DNA of 31,307 nucleotides from UBA1737 sp964541525 (GTDB taxonomy: Bacteria > Bacillota_I > Bacilli_A > ML615J-28 > CAG-313), in the NCBI GenBank assembly GCA_964541525.1, contig CAZIQF010000021.1, forward strand, positions 1-31,307, in the 5' to 3' direction. The position numbers and the translations under genes are program-made. The notes beneath the pieces are model-generated. The model searched no databases, was not told the DNA's origin, and was given only the letters and a program-made list of their open reading frames with translations. Position 1 is the first letter of the stretch; each line of letters opens with the position of its first letter. Below are positions 24,217 through 31,049 of the stretch, piece by piece.

Positions 24217-25099
24217 TTAGAGACTCCTTCTTTAAAAGGCTTAATTGTAAGTTATACGCACCTTTGGCATATTTAATATTTGTTCTATTTAATGTTTGAA
24301 TAAATAAATCCAAATCTTGATTTACTAAAAAAGTTGCATAAGCATTAACAACTATCCGACTTTCTTTAATGGTTAAAAATTTAGTATGGATTATTCCTAG
24401 TTCAATATTTGATAAATTTTCAAGTTCTTCTAGTAAATAGTGATGATTTTCGTCATAAATATGTGTACCAGTTTCATCTTCAATAATTGATTGTAATTCT
24501 TCGCGTAATTCTTCTTTGATTAAATACGTATTTTTACATGGATTATTATCTTGATTGCGATATTCAAAATATCTTGATAATAGTTTTCTTCGCGAATAAA
24601 AACATTCAGTTTTTGCAAATAAATCAACAATTAATGGCTGATTAAAACATCTTCCTAGTTCAATTAATTCTTGACTAGATATTTCTGTTCCTAAAACTAA
24701 ATATTGATTTAATTCACCATATAATTTTAAGTCCGCAATATTAACTAAATATGTTGGTGCCCTAAAAATCGTTTTTGCCTTTAAATTCTTTGTACATAGT
24801 AATTGATAAACACCAACATCAGAGTATGTATAAAACGCAATATTTAATTGTTCTAATTGTTCTAATAATAATTCTAGTTTATTCAGTTCATGTTCAGACC
24901 AGATTTTTTCTAAATTAACCATTAATTTGAAATTAGAATCCTTAATCTTTTTATTAATCAACTCTAATTCAGTTAAATTAAATTCATGTGCACTTGATAA
25001 AGAACAATTTTCGATACCTATTAATAAATATTTAACACTTGGAATTTTTTTCAAATAGTTAATTTCATTAATACTTTTTAATTCAACAATTAATTGCAT
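24209..25099 (-). CDS. trhP1: U32-related tRNA hydroxylation protein TrhP1 (YrrN-like)
   Basis: 296 aa, a divergent U32 relative assigned mainly by position and length between trmR and trhP2, as in Bacillus yrrM-yrrN-yrrO. It lacks the four-cysteine signature seen in TrhP2. Recognisable pieces are KYLLIGIENCSLS near the start, a middle barrel-like region, and AKTECFYSRRKLLSRYFEYR (about 162-181). Overlaps trmR by 10 nt and trhP2 by 8 nt, which argues for a complex of the two U32 proteins. Confidence 0.75.
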   Translation of the reverse strand: MQLIVELKSINEINYLKKIPSVKYLLIGIENCSLSSAHEFNLTELELINKKIKDSNFKLMVNLEKIWSEHELNKLELLLEQLEQLNIAFYTYSDVGVYQLLCTKNLKAKTIFRAPTYLVNIADLKLYGELNQYLVLGTEISSQELIELGRCFNQPLIVDLFAKTECFYSRRKLLSRYFEYRNQDNNPCKNTYLIKEELREELQSIIEDETGTHIYDENHHYLLEELENLSNIELGIIHTKFLTIKESRIVVNAYATFLVNQDLDLFIQTLNRTNIKYAKGAYNLQLSLLKKESLNE

Positions 25100-25728
25100 A
25101 TTTTCTTCCTCATTGTCACTGCAAGTCCATCGCCACTATCTATGTAATAGGTTTCAAAAGTATCAAGCGTTGTTAAATAATGATTATACATATCAATCTT
25201 CTTGACCATACTTCTAACATTTTTACTTAAACTATCCATATTTTCAACACAGCCATGAAAAATTATATTATCCGTTAAAATAATTCCATTTTCATTTAAT
25301 AGTGGAACAAACTTATCAAAAAACTTTTGATATTGAGCTTTGGCAGCATCAATAAAAATTACATCATATTTATCAAGTTTATTATTATCAATTAATAACG
25401 CGTCTTCAAAAAAAACGTGGATTTGCTTTTCTTTACCTAATTTTTTCACATTGTTTATCGCTTCTTGATACATAGATTGATTCCGCTCAATTGTATCAAC
25501 AGATAAATCAGGTTTATTATTAACAAAAGCTAGTGATGAATAAGCAATAGCAGTGCCAATTTCTAACATTTTTTTAGCGTTTATCATTTTTAAAATACTA
25601 TTGATTAAAACTAACGAGTCTCTTTTGATAATTGGTACATTATTTACTTCCGCATAATTACGTAATTTTTCAAAAAACTCATGGTTAGGTTCATTTGCAT
25701 CGTTTAATTTTAATAAATATTCGTTCAT
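25090..25728 (-). CDS. trmR: tRNA 5-hydroxyuridine methyltransferase TrmR (YrrM-like O-methyltransferase)
   Basis: 212 aa SAM-dependent O-methyltransferase of the catechol-OMT-like class. TrmR methylates 5-hydroxyuridine at wobble position 34 to 5-methoxyuridine. SAM motif I is MLEIGTAIAYSS (about 54-65); further marks are VDTIERN, DVIFIDAAKAQY, ILTDNIIFHG and a C-terminal GDGLAVTMRK. First gene of trmR-trhP1-trhP2, so substrate hydroxylation and methylation are encoded together. ATG 25728 follows AAGAGGT. Confidence 0.88.
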   Translation of the reverse strand: MNEYLLKLNDANEPNHEFFEKLRNYAEVNNVPIIKRDSLVLINSILKMINAKKMLEIGTAIAYSSLAFVNNKPDLSVDTIERNQSMYQEAINNVKKLGKEKQIHVFFEDALLIDNNKLDKYDVIFIDAAKAQYQKFFDKFVPLLNENGIILTDNIIFHGCVENMDSLSKNVRSMVKKIDMYNHYLTTLDTFETYYIDSGDGLAVTMRKKICN

Positions 25729-25750
25729 TTCATACCTCTTATGTACACCT

Positions 25751-25778
25751 ATTATACTACATTTTTATTATTTTTCAA
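25751..25778 (-). promoter_or_regulatory. Promoter of trmR-trhP1-trhP2
   Basis: Minus strand TTGAAA (25773-25778), 16 nt, TATAAT (25751-25756), inside the short gap after the HTH regulator gene. Confidence 0.78.
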
Positions 25779-25784
25779 AGTAAA

Positions 25785-27047
25785 TTAACTAGATAAATTA
25801 GGTTGCTTATGATTATTGTGATTTAAATCAATTAAGGTCTTTAGACAATCCTTATATTTACCAAATTTTGCTGAAAACTCCATATATACATTTATCATAA
25901 TTTTAAAGAAAAATTCATCTCCTACCACATCATTTAAATAATATATTAAATGTTTTAATAATTCATAGACATCACGATACTGATATTCGCCTTGCAACTT
26001 TGCACATGACTCATAGATGATTTGATAATGATAGTCATATTCCGTAAAAATTACTTCTTTTGCTCTCGATTGTAGCCTCCATAAATAGTTTTCCTCACTT
26101 CTTAATCCTAGGATTGCTTCTATTGCAAGATTTCTAGGATTAGGCTTTTGCATAGATATATAATTTAAACATTGTTCAAAGTTTAAAAATCGATATTCAT
26201 TTTTGATAATTAACCAATCGATTTCTTCCTGGAATTTTTCATTTAAATTAAGTTTTAATTCAGTTAAATTATTAAGTGTTTCATTAGTTTTTAGAGAATA
26301 TGTCAAATATTGAATTTGGGCTCGTTGTTTTAACGCATTGTTAGGAAATAAAGTTAAATAGTTATCATCATTCAATTTTTGATAATATTTATAAAACATT
26401 TCATTTATGCCAAGATATTCAAAAATATCTAATGCTAATGAATATATTGCATATTGATAAATCATTTCTAATCCTGGAATTTCACACAAAACTAAAATTT
26501 GACGATAAGCAAATAAAGATTGATTTGTTCTAAAAGTATAAAGGGCGGTTAAGAATAAATAAAACGTTAATTCATTATCTAATAAAATATCAATTTTATT
26601 ATTCAGATCAATTATCTGTGTTCTAGCTTCTTTATATAATTTTTTAATAATATTATCATATAGAACCATTAAATCATATTCTAAATCAACATAGAAATTA
26701 GTTTTTAGTGCTTGATCAATAATTTCAATTGCTTTTTCTTCATCATTTAATAAATAGCATTTTAATAAATCAGCAAATATCTCATGTTCTTTAGTTTCTT
26801 TTAAGCTATAAAAATCTATATCCAATTTTTTAAATAATTTAACAAAGTATTCTTCATCTACTTCAACTAAATTATTTTCAATTCGACTCAAATAACTAAT
26901 TGCACATATTCCATCAGATAAATCTTCTAATGTCATTTTGTTTTCTAATCTTTTTCTTTTTAGAAATATTGAATATTTTTTTTGATTATTAAAATCCCCA
27001 TATTTTTGTTTATATAGTTCATAAACTTTTATTTTTTCATTTTTCAT
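25785..27047 (-). CDS. HTH regulator with long helical C-terminal domain (RNPP/Rgg-like)
   Basis: I choose ATG 27047 (MKNEKIK, 420 aa), which has GGAGGGG just upstream; the in-frame ATG at 27080 has no ribosome site. An XRE-type HTH at about 23-80 (LKRKRLENKMTLEDLSDGICAISYLSRIENN) is followed by about 340 residues that look wholly helical and Tyr/Leu-rich. This is the layout of Rgg, PlcR and related TPR-containing, peptide-responsive regulators, where the TPR part binds a small exported peptide. Peptide control is inference only. A possible pair of back-to-back promoters lies upstream. Confidence 0.72.
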   Translation of the reverse strand: MKNEKIKVYELYKQKYGDFNNQKKYSIFLKRKRLENKMTLEDLSDGICAISYLSRIENNLVEVDEEYFVKLFKKLDIDFYSLKETKEHEIFADLLKCYLLNDEEKAIEIIDQALKTNFYVDLEYDLMVLYDNIIKKLYKEARTQIIDLNNKIDILLDNELTFYLFLTALYTFRTNQSLFAYRQILVLCEIPGLEMIYQYAIYSLALDIFEYLGINEMFYKYYQKLNDDNYLTLFPNNALKQRAQIQYLTYSLKTNETLNNLTELKLNLNEKFQEEIDWLIIKNEYRFLNFEQCLNYISMQKPNPRNLAIEAILGLRSEENYLWRLQSRAKEVIFTEYDYHYQIIYESCAKLQGEYQYRDVYELLKHLIYYLNDVVGDEFFFKIMINVYMEFSAKFGKYKDCLKTLIDLNHNNHKQPNLSS

Positions 27048-27098
27048 GTCCCCTCCATCCCGCCAACTATAATTTATCATATTTTTTTAAATAAATAA

Positions 27099-27159
27099 AG
27101 TCATATTATCTATAACATTTCGGGATTTATTGACAAATAATATCTTACTTTTGTATAAT
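27099..27159. promoter_or_regulatory. Overlapping divergent promoters upstream of the HTH regulator
   Basis: Plus strand: TTGACA (27130-27135), 18 nt, TATAAT (27154-27159), with no gene of that orientation after it. Minus strand: TTGTCA (27131-27136), 16 nt, TATAGA, leading to the regulator. The two -35 boxes lie on the same near-palindrome, TTATTGACAAATAA. Confidence 0.5.
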
Positions 27160-27187
27160 TCTACTTTATTACAACTACAGTTACAAA

Positions 27188-27218
27188 AAACAACAGCATT
27201 TTTAAGATGCTATTGTTT
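27188..27218 (-). terminator. Terminator after the YgjP-like gene
   Basis: On the minus strand, AAACAATAGCAT (27207-27218) pairs with ATGCTGTTGTTT (27188-27199) through one U-G wobble, with a 7-nt loop, then a T-run. Confidence 0.82.
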
Positions 27219-27223
27219 GAATC

Positions 27224-27919
27224 CTACTTATAAGTAATACATTGATTTTTTAATAAATTTCGCTTTTTTCTTTCATCAAGAACATATTTTTTTAATAATT
27301 CATGAAACATAGGTGAATGGTTCGGGTGAATAAAATGAACTAATTCATGATAAATAACATATTCTATTAATTGAACTGGTACATGAATTAATGTTAAATT
27401 TAACATGATTTCGTTTTTTTGTGGATAACAACATCCCCATTTAGTTTTGGATTTTTTTATTATTAATTTTGGATATTTATTAAGTTCTTGTTTCATACTT
27501 TCAAAGCATCGGTAAAGCATTTCATTAAAGACTATTTCAGCAGCCTCTAATCGATATTTATCCAACAATATTTCAATATGACTTTGACTAGCGCTATAAA
27601 CAATAATTTTATCAGCAGTTTTAATTACATTTTCATGATTAGAATAGTTTATCTCTAATTTATATTCCTTACCCAATAAAAGATAAGTATCTAAATCTTC
27701 ATAATGATTATGGGGAACTGGTCGGTTAGGCTTATGATTAATAATCCAATCAAGATTAGCTTCTACTACTTTTATCACATCAATATCCCTAACACTATAT
27801 GGTTGAGTTATGACTAAAATTGAATTTTGATTATAACCTATTTTTAATTTTTTAACATTTTTCTTTAAAATACAATATGGTATTTTTTGTTCTTCTAAAC
27901 AAATAATTCTATAGTTCAT
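27224..27919 (-). CDS. YgjP-like zinc metallopeptidase (SprT/M48-related)
   Basis: 231 aa. The zinc site HELVH (191-195) with a further His in NHSPMF (His201), preceded by KTKWGCCYPQKNEIMLN (158-174), is the signature of the YgjP/DUF45 family. These are cytoplasmic proteins often found with restriction genes or alone; the natural substrate is not established. Its ATG overlaps the guanylate kinase gene by 11 nt, so it is translated from the same mRNA. Confidence 0.88.
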   Translation of the reverse strand: MNYRIICLEEQKIPYCILKKNVKKLKIGYNQNSILVITQPYSVRDIDVIKVVEANLDWIINHKPNRPVPHNHYEDLDTYLLLGKEYKLEINYSNHENVIKTADKIIVYSASQSHIEILLDKYRLEAAEIVFNEMLYRCFESMKQELNKYPKLIIKKSKTKWGCCYPQKNEIMLNLTLIHVPVQLIEYVIYHELVHFIHPNHSPMFHELLKKYVLDERKKRNLLKNQCITYK

Positions 27920-28451
27920 AATTTAGATATGGTTCATACAATTTATAAATTTCTAACGCGTTAGCATATACATTAGATGCTGAAGTGTCAACAATCCAAG
28001 TAGCAAGACTCATCACTTCTTTATTAAAAACTTCACAATCTAGTTTTAGTCGTTTTTGAATAGATTCTTCACTGTCACCACGATTTTGCATTCTAATTCT
28101 CACAATTTCAGTTGAACATCTTAAAAAAGCAACTTTAACATTATTTCCTAGTTTTTCTAAATAATGTTTTAATCCATTCGGTTCTAAGATTACAACTTTA
28201 TTAGCAGCTACTTGTGATAAGGCTGTACCATAATAATTGTTATTATATACAACATATTCGATAAAGAAACCTTCTTCAATTTTCTTTAAAAATTCTTCTT
28301 TACTTAAAAAGAAATAATCAACTCCATAGATCTCCCCTTGACGCATTGGTCTAGATGTATAAGTAACCATTTTTTCCATATGGTATCGTTCTTTTAAAAT
28401 TTTAACAATTTGAGTTTTTCCTGATGCACTAGGTCCTACTAAAATTAACAT
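27909..28451 (-). CDS. gmk: Guanylate kinase (or close relative)
   Basis: I choose ATG 28451 (180 aa), with GGAG 5 nt upstream. A longer in-frame TTG at 28487 would overlap the upstream gene and has no ribosome site. Phosphorylates GMP to GDP with ATP. P-loop GPSASGKT (6-13), GMP-binding YTSRPMRQGEIYGVDYFF (31-48), and the lid region RMQNRGDSEESIQKRL. At 180 aa it is slightly shorter than most Gmk (about 200). Whether it is the sole housekeeping enzyme or a second copy cannot be told here. Confidence 0.85.
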   Translation of the reverse strand: MLILVGPSASGKTQIVKILKERYHMEKMVTYTSRPMRQGEIYGVDYFFLSKEEFLKKIEEGFFIEYVVYNNNYYGTALSQVAANKVVILEPNGLKHYLEKLGNNVKVAFLRCSTEIVRIRMQNRGDSEESIQKRLKLDCEVFNKEVMSLATWIVDTSASNVYANALEIYKLYEPYLNYEL

Positions 28452-28464
28452 ATATACTCCTTTT

Positions 28465-29022
28465 TTAAATGTTTTTAATTTTTTCAAATCGTTTTTTGTG
28501 ATAAAAATATTGTTTCAATGCAATAATTAGATGAATTATATCAGTAATTATAAACAGTGGAATTGTCACCAAAAAGCCAAAAAAAGTCACAATCAGTGAT
28601 AGAACTGCACTAATAATAGTTATCGGTGTAACATCACTTTTATTATCGGCAATTATAATTGGATCAGTTTTACCTGTAATTTGATATTTTGCAGCATTAA
28701 TAAATCCATTTTTGATCACATTATTGATAAAAGGAATAGTGGATATAGTTAGTAAAACAATTCCAGTCGGAAACATCGATTTATAATCAAGATCAGAAAA
28801 AAAATAAACAACTGCAGTATCCCAAAAGATAATAAATCTAATTATAATTAAAGGTATCAATAATTTTAAACATTTTTTATTATAATTCATTAATGTGGAA
28901 TGTCTGAAGTTTGAACAACGAGGACAAATTTCATCTTCACCGCTACAAATTTTACAAATAGGACGTTTACATATTTTACAATATGTTGAATATGATTCCT
29001 TGTTATGAATGAAACAATTCAT
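28465..29022 (-). CDS. B-box-like zinc-finger membrane protein
   Basis: 185 aa, not recognised as a named gene. The N-terminus has an ordered metal-binding set: Cys3, His6, Cys15, Cys18, Cys23, Cys26, Cys33, Cys36 (CFIH, CKIC, CKIC, CPRC), like the B-box zinc fingers fused to membrane segments in many Firmicutes proteins. Hydrophobic helices lie at about 51-75, 83-99 and 132-168 (probably two). The C-terminus is Lys/His/Tyr-rich and cytoplasmic-looking. First gene of a run with gmk and the YgjP-like gene. A 24-bp tandem duplication lies 17 nt upstream. Confidence 0.75.
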   Translation of the reverse strand: MNCFIHNKESYSTYCKICKRPICKICSGEDEICPRCSNFRHSTLMNYNKKCLKLLIPLIIIRFIIFWDTAVVYFFSDLDYKSMFPTGIVLLTISTIPFINNVIKNGFINAAKYQITGKTDPIIIADNKSDVTPITIISAVLSLIVTFFGFLVTIPLFIITDIIHLIIALKQYFYHKKRFEKIKNI

Positions 29023-29039
29023 TTTACTCTTCCTTTTAT

Positions 29040-29087
29040 GATAAACTTTTTTAGAGTCTTTTTGATAAACTTTTTTAGAGTCTTTTT
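29040..29087. repeat. Perfect tandem duplication of a 24-bp unit
   Basis: Two identical, adjacent 24-bp copies (29040-29063 and 29064-29087), each starting GATAAACTTTTTTAGAGTC. They sit between the start of the zinc-finger membrane protein gene (minus) and the tRNA-Arg promoter (plus). Confidence 0.95.
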
Positions 29088-29089
29088 AC

Positions 29090-29118
29090 TTTACATTTTA
29101 TTAATATTATGATATAAT
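29090..29118 (+). promoter_or_regulatory. Promoter of tRNA-Arg(TCT)
   Basis: TTTACA (29090-29095), 17 nt, TATAAT (29113-29118), 15 nt before the mature tRNA. Confidence 0.88.
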
Positions 29119-29133
29119 ATCTATGCTAAAGTT

Positions 29134-29210
29134 GTCCCAATAGCTCAGCTGGATAGAGCAACGGCCTTCTAAGCCGTGTGTCGGGGGTTCGAATCCCTTT
29201 TGGGACGCCA
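29134..29210 (+). tRNA. tRNA-Arg, anticodon TCT
   Basis: Acceptor arms GTCCCAA (29134-29140) and TTGGGAC (29200-29206) pair perfectly. The anticodon stem ACGGC/GCCGT encloses the loop CTTCTAA, giving anticodon TCT (reads AGA). T-loop TTCGAAT. The discriminator is G and the CCA end is encoded (29208-29210). Confidence 0.97.
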
Positions 29211-29224
29211 TTTTAAAAATTACG

Positions 29225-29258
29225 ATATCACTTAAAAAAAGTGATATTTTTATTTTGT
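29225..29258 (+). terminator. Terminator of tRNA-Arg(TCT)
   Basis: Arms ATATCACTT (29225-29233) and AAGTGATAT (29239-29247), 5-nt loop, followed by a T-rich tail. Confidence 0.88.
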
Positions 29259-29601
29259 CTTTATTTAAAAAACTCTTTTAGATTATTATAACACACAAAT
29301 TACTTTATTGCAAATAAAGAGAAGTAAGAATGACCTATTTCATTAAGTACATTGATAAATAAAAATCAATTGATTTCATTATCATTCACCATATCTAAAG
29401 ATAAAATTATAGAATCATTTAAAGAAACTGATTAATGATTAAATTTGTATATATGGAAGCAATGAAAATTATTTATTCACATATAGTCTATCGTGTTATT
29501 ATATATTATTTATAAAATAAGGAATAAAGACCAATATAATATTATTTTTATATTGCTTTTTTCTTTACTTTTAACTAAATATTTAGGATAATATAACAAA
29601 T
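29259..29601 (+). other. AT-rich gap between the two tRNA-Arg genes
   Basis: No supported gene. The longest plausible plus-strand reading I found is about 26 codons (from ATG near 29437), without a convincing ribosome site. A hairpin with arms CAATATAA (29532-29539) and TTATATTG (29548-29555) followed by a T-run looks like a weak terminator, although no transcription unit is evident before it. The promoter of the second tRNA occupies 29564-29592. Confidence 0.5.
29564..29592 (+). promoter_or_regulatory. Promoter of tRNA-Arg(CCT) and the HTH gene
   Basis: TTTACT (29564-29569), 17 nt, GATAAT (29587-29592), 9 nt before the mature tRNA. Confidence 0.7.
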
Positions 29602-29677
29602 GTCCCAATAGCTCAATAGGATAGAGCAGTAGCCTCCTAAGCTACCGATCAAGGTTCGATTCCCTGTTGGGATGCCA
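29602..29677 (+). tRNA. tRNA-Arg, anticodon CCT
   Basis: Acceptor GTCCCAA (29602-29608) pairs with TTGGGAT (29667-29673) with a G-U closing pair. The anticodon stem GTAGC/GCTAC encloses CTCCTAA, giving anticodon CCT (reads AGG). T-loop TTCGATT; its stem has one A-C mismatch (29652 with 29664). The CCA end is encoded (29675-29677). Despite these flaws the cloverleaf is complete. Confidence 0.92.
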
Positions 29678-29693
29678 TTTTAAGGAACAACAT

Positions 29694-30038
29694 ATGAAGA
29701 AAGATAAAAGTATTAATAATTTTATGAATAAGCTAGCTAAAATTGATTTAAATAAAGCTTCTTTATCAGAACTATTTGCTTTAAAATTAGAATATATTTA
29801 TTTAAGTATGGGGATTTCTCAATTAGATTTTTCACTCATTGTTAATCTTAATCTATCATATTTTAATGACATTATTAGAGCAAAAAAGCAAATTACACTT
29901 AAAAAGATTGATCAAATATGTTCTGCATTACGAATTGATCCTATTGAGTTGTTAAATTTTGAACTACTTTATCAAATGAAAGAAACAAATACTTTTATCA
30001 AGTATCCATATTGTAGTGTTAATAAATATACTATTTAG
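29694..30038 (+). CDS. Small XRE-type HTH protein
   Basis: 114 aa from ATG 29694, with AAGGA (29682-29686) 7 nt upstream. A reading from further upstream would begin inside the tRNA. The HTH lies at about 32-85: YIYLSMGISQLDFSLIVNLN, SYFNDIIRAKKQITLKKIDQICSALRIDP, the usual five-helix XRE pattern. N-terminal and C-terminal tails are short and polar. It begins 16 nt after the CCA of tRNA-Arg(CCT) with no terminator between, so both are probably on one transcript. The target is unknown. Confidence 0.78.
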   Translation: MKKDKSINNFMNKLAKIDLNKASLSELFALKLEYIYLSMGISQLDFSLIVNLNLSYFNDIIRAKKQITLKKIDQICSALRIDPIELLNFELLYQMKETNTFIKYPYCSVNKYTI

Positions 30039-30058
30039 GCTTAATTTCCATTAAGCCT
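30037..30058. terminator. Terminator between the HTH gene and the unknown 330-aa gene
   Basis: Arms AGGCTTAA (30037-30044) and TTAAGCCT (30051-30058), 6-nt loop, with a T-rich tail on the plus side. Both flanking TAG stop codons overlap the arms. Confidence 0.85.
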
Positions 30059-31049
30059 ATTTTATTTTTTCTAATGACATACATTCATAAAACTCACTTA
30101 TTTCTAATTCTTCATTCATTTTAACAATAAAATTGCCTTTTTTAAATTTAATTGCATTTCCATCTACATATTCAATATAATCAGGTAAATAATATAAATT
30201 ATCTGAAACTAAGATTTTTTGGCAATAGGCATTAGATAATTTTCCTATTATTTTCATTTTCTTCGCATGAACCATTTTATACATCATAATTTTTTTCATT
30301 CGAGCACTATAATCACGATATAAAGATGCAAAATTAATAATTAATTTATCTGAAACATTGTTGATATAATTATACTCTAGTTTTACTTTTACATTTTTAA
30401 TTAATAATAATGCAGCACCATAAGTTGATGTATATGATAAATAATCAAACAGTTTCGATGGATCTTCTAAAGAACTAATAATAGGATTTAACATTGATTC
30501 ATATAATGCCGGTTTAACAATTTTTGTCGTTTGGAGTTTAATATATAATTCCAATCCATTCAATTCTTCTAATCTTTTTTCAATTTCTGCAATAGGATTA
30601 TTCCTCAATCTTGATTCATAATATTTATTACAAAGTTTTAAATATCGAGTATTTCCTGATAATATTTTAGCAATCAATAAATTTTGTTGATATTTATTTT
30701 CATAATATGTTTGGTTCTTATAAGTAGTTAAATACTTTAATTCCAGTTCAACTAGTCCTTTTTTACAATTATTGCTGTTAAAAACTTTAAACATAACCAC
30801 AATTAATTCAATTACTAGTTGATCATAATCTAAATTCCCGATTGGATAATCTATTACTGCATATTTGATATTATCTCTAATAATCATAAATTGGCCTTTT
30901 TCTTTCGGTTCTAAGATATATTCCTTATTAATCCCGTATAATACATTATCATATCTTAACAAAAAATTACATTTAATGAAACCATTATATATTTTTCTAA
31001 AATCTACACAATCAATTCGCTTTTTTAATTGAGTTACTACACGCTTCAT
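30057..31049 (-). CDS. Unrecognised 330-aa protein
   Basis: I recognise no family. ATG 31049 has a G-run (31056-31060) upstream, and a TATAAT on the minus strand at 31084-31089 may be its -10. The protein is basic and rich in Lys, Tyr, Asn and Ile. It has no signal peptide or obvious membrane segment (one moderately hydrophobic stretch, LVIELIVVMFKVF, near residue 80). The middle looks helical (about 100-260) with charged repeats, and both ends look like beta strands (FLLRYDNVLYGINKEY; IKFKKGNFIVKMNEELEI). It is convergent with the small HTH gene across a shared terminator. Confidence 0.7.
   Translation of the reverse strand: MKRVVTQLKKRIDCVDFRKIYNGFIKCNFLLRYDNVLYGINKEYILEPKEKGQFMIIRDNIKYAVIDYPIGNLDYDQLVIELIVVMFKVFNSNNCKKGLVELELKYLTTYKNQTYYENKYQQNLLIAKILSGNTRYLKLCNKYYESRLRNNPIAEIEKRLEELNGLELYIKLQTTKIVKPALYESMLNPIISSLEDPSKLFDYLSYTSTYGAALLLIKNVKVKLEYNYINNVSDKLIINFASLYRDYSARMKKIMMYKMVHAKKMKIIGKLSNAYCQKILVSDNLYYLPDYIEYVDGNAIKFKKGNFIVKMNEELEISEFYECMSLEKIK

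Noticed and set aside
27207..27233. Eight-codon peptide (MLLFESYL) as a pheromone gene beside the RNPP-like regulator
   Set aside because: No ribosome site, no secretion leader, and it lies in the terminator stem of the YgjP-like gene. Kept only as a possibility within a finding.
29437..29517. Short plus-strand frame (about 26 codons) between the tRNA genes
   Set aside because: No ribosome site and a composition typical of AT-rich spacer. No similarity recognised.
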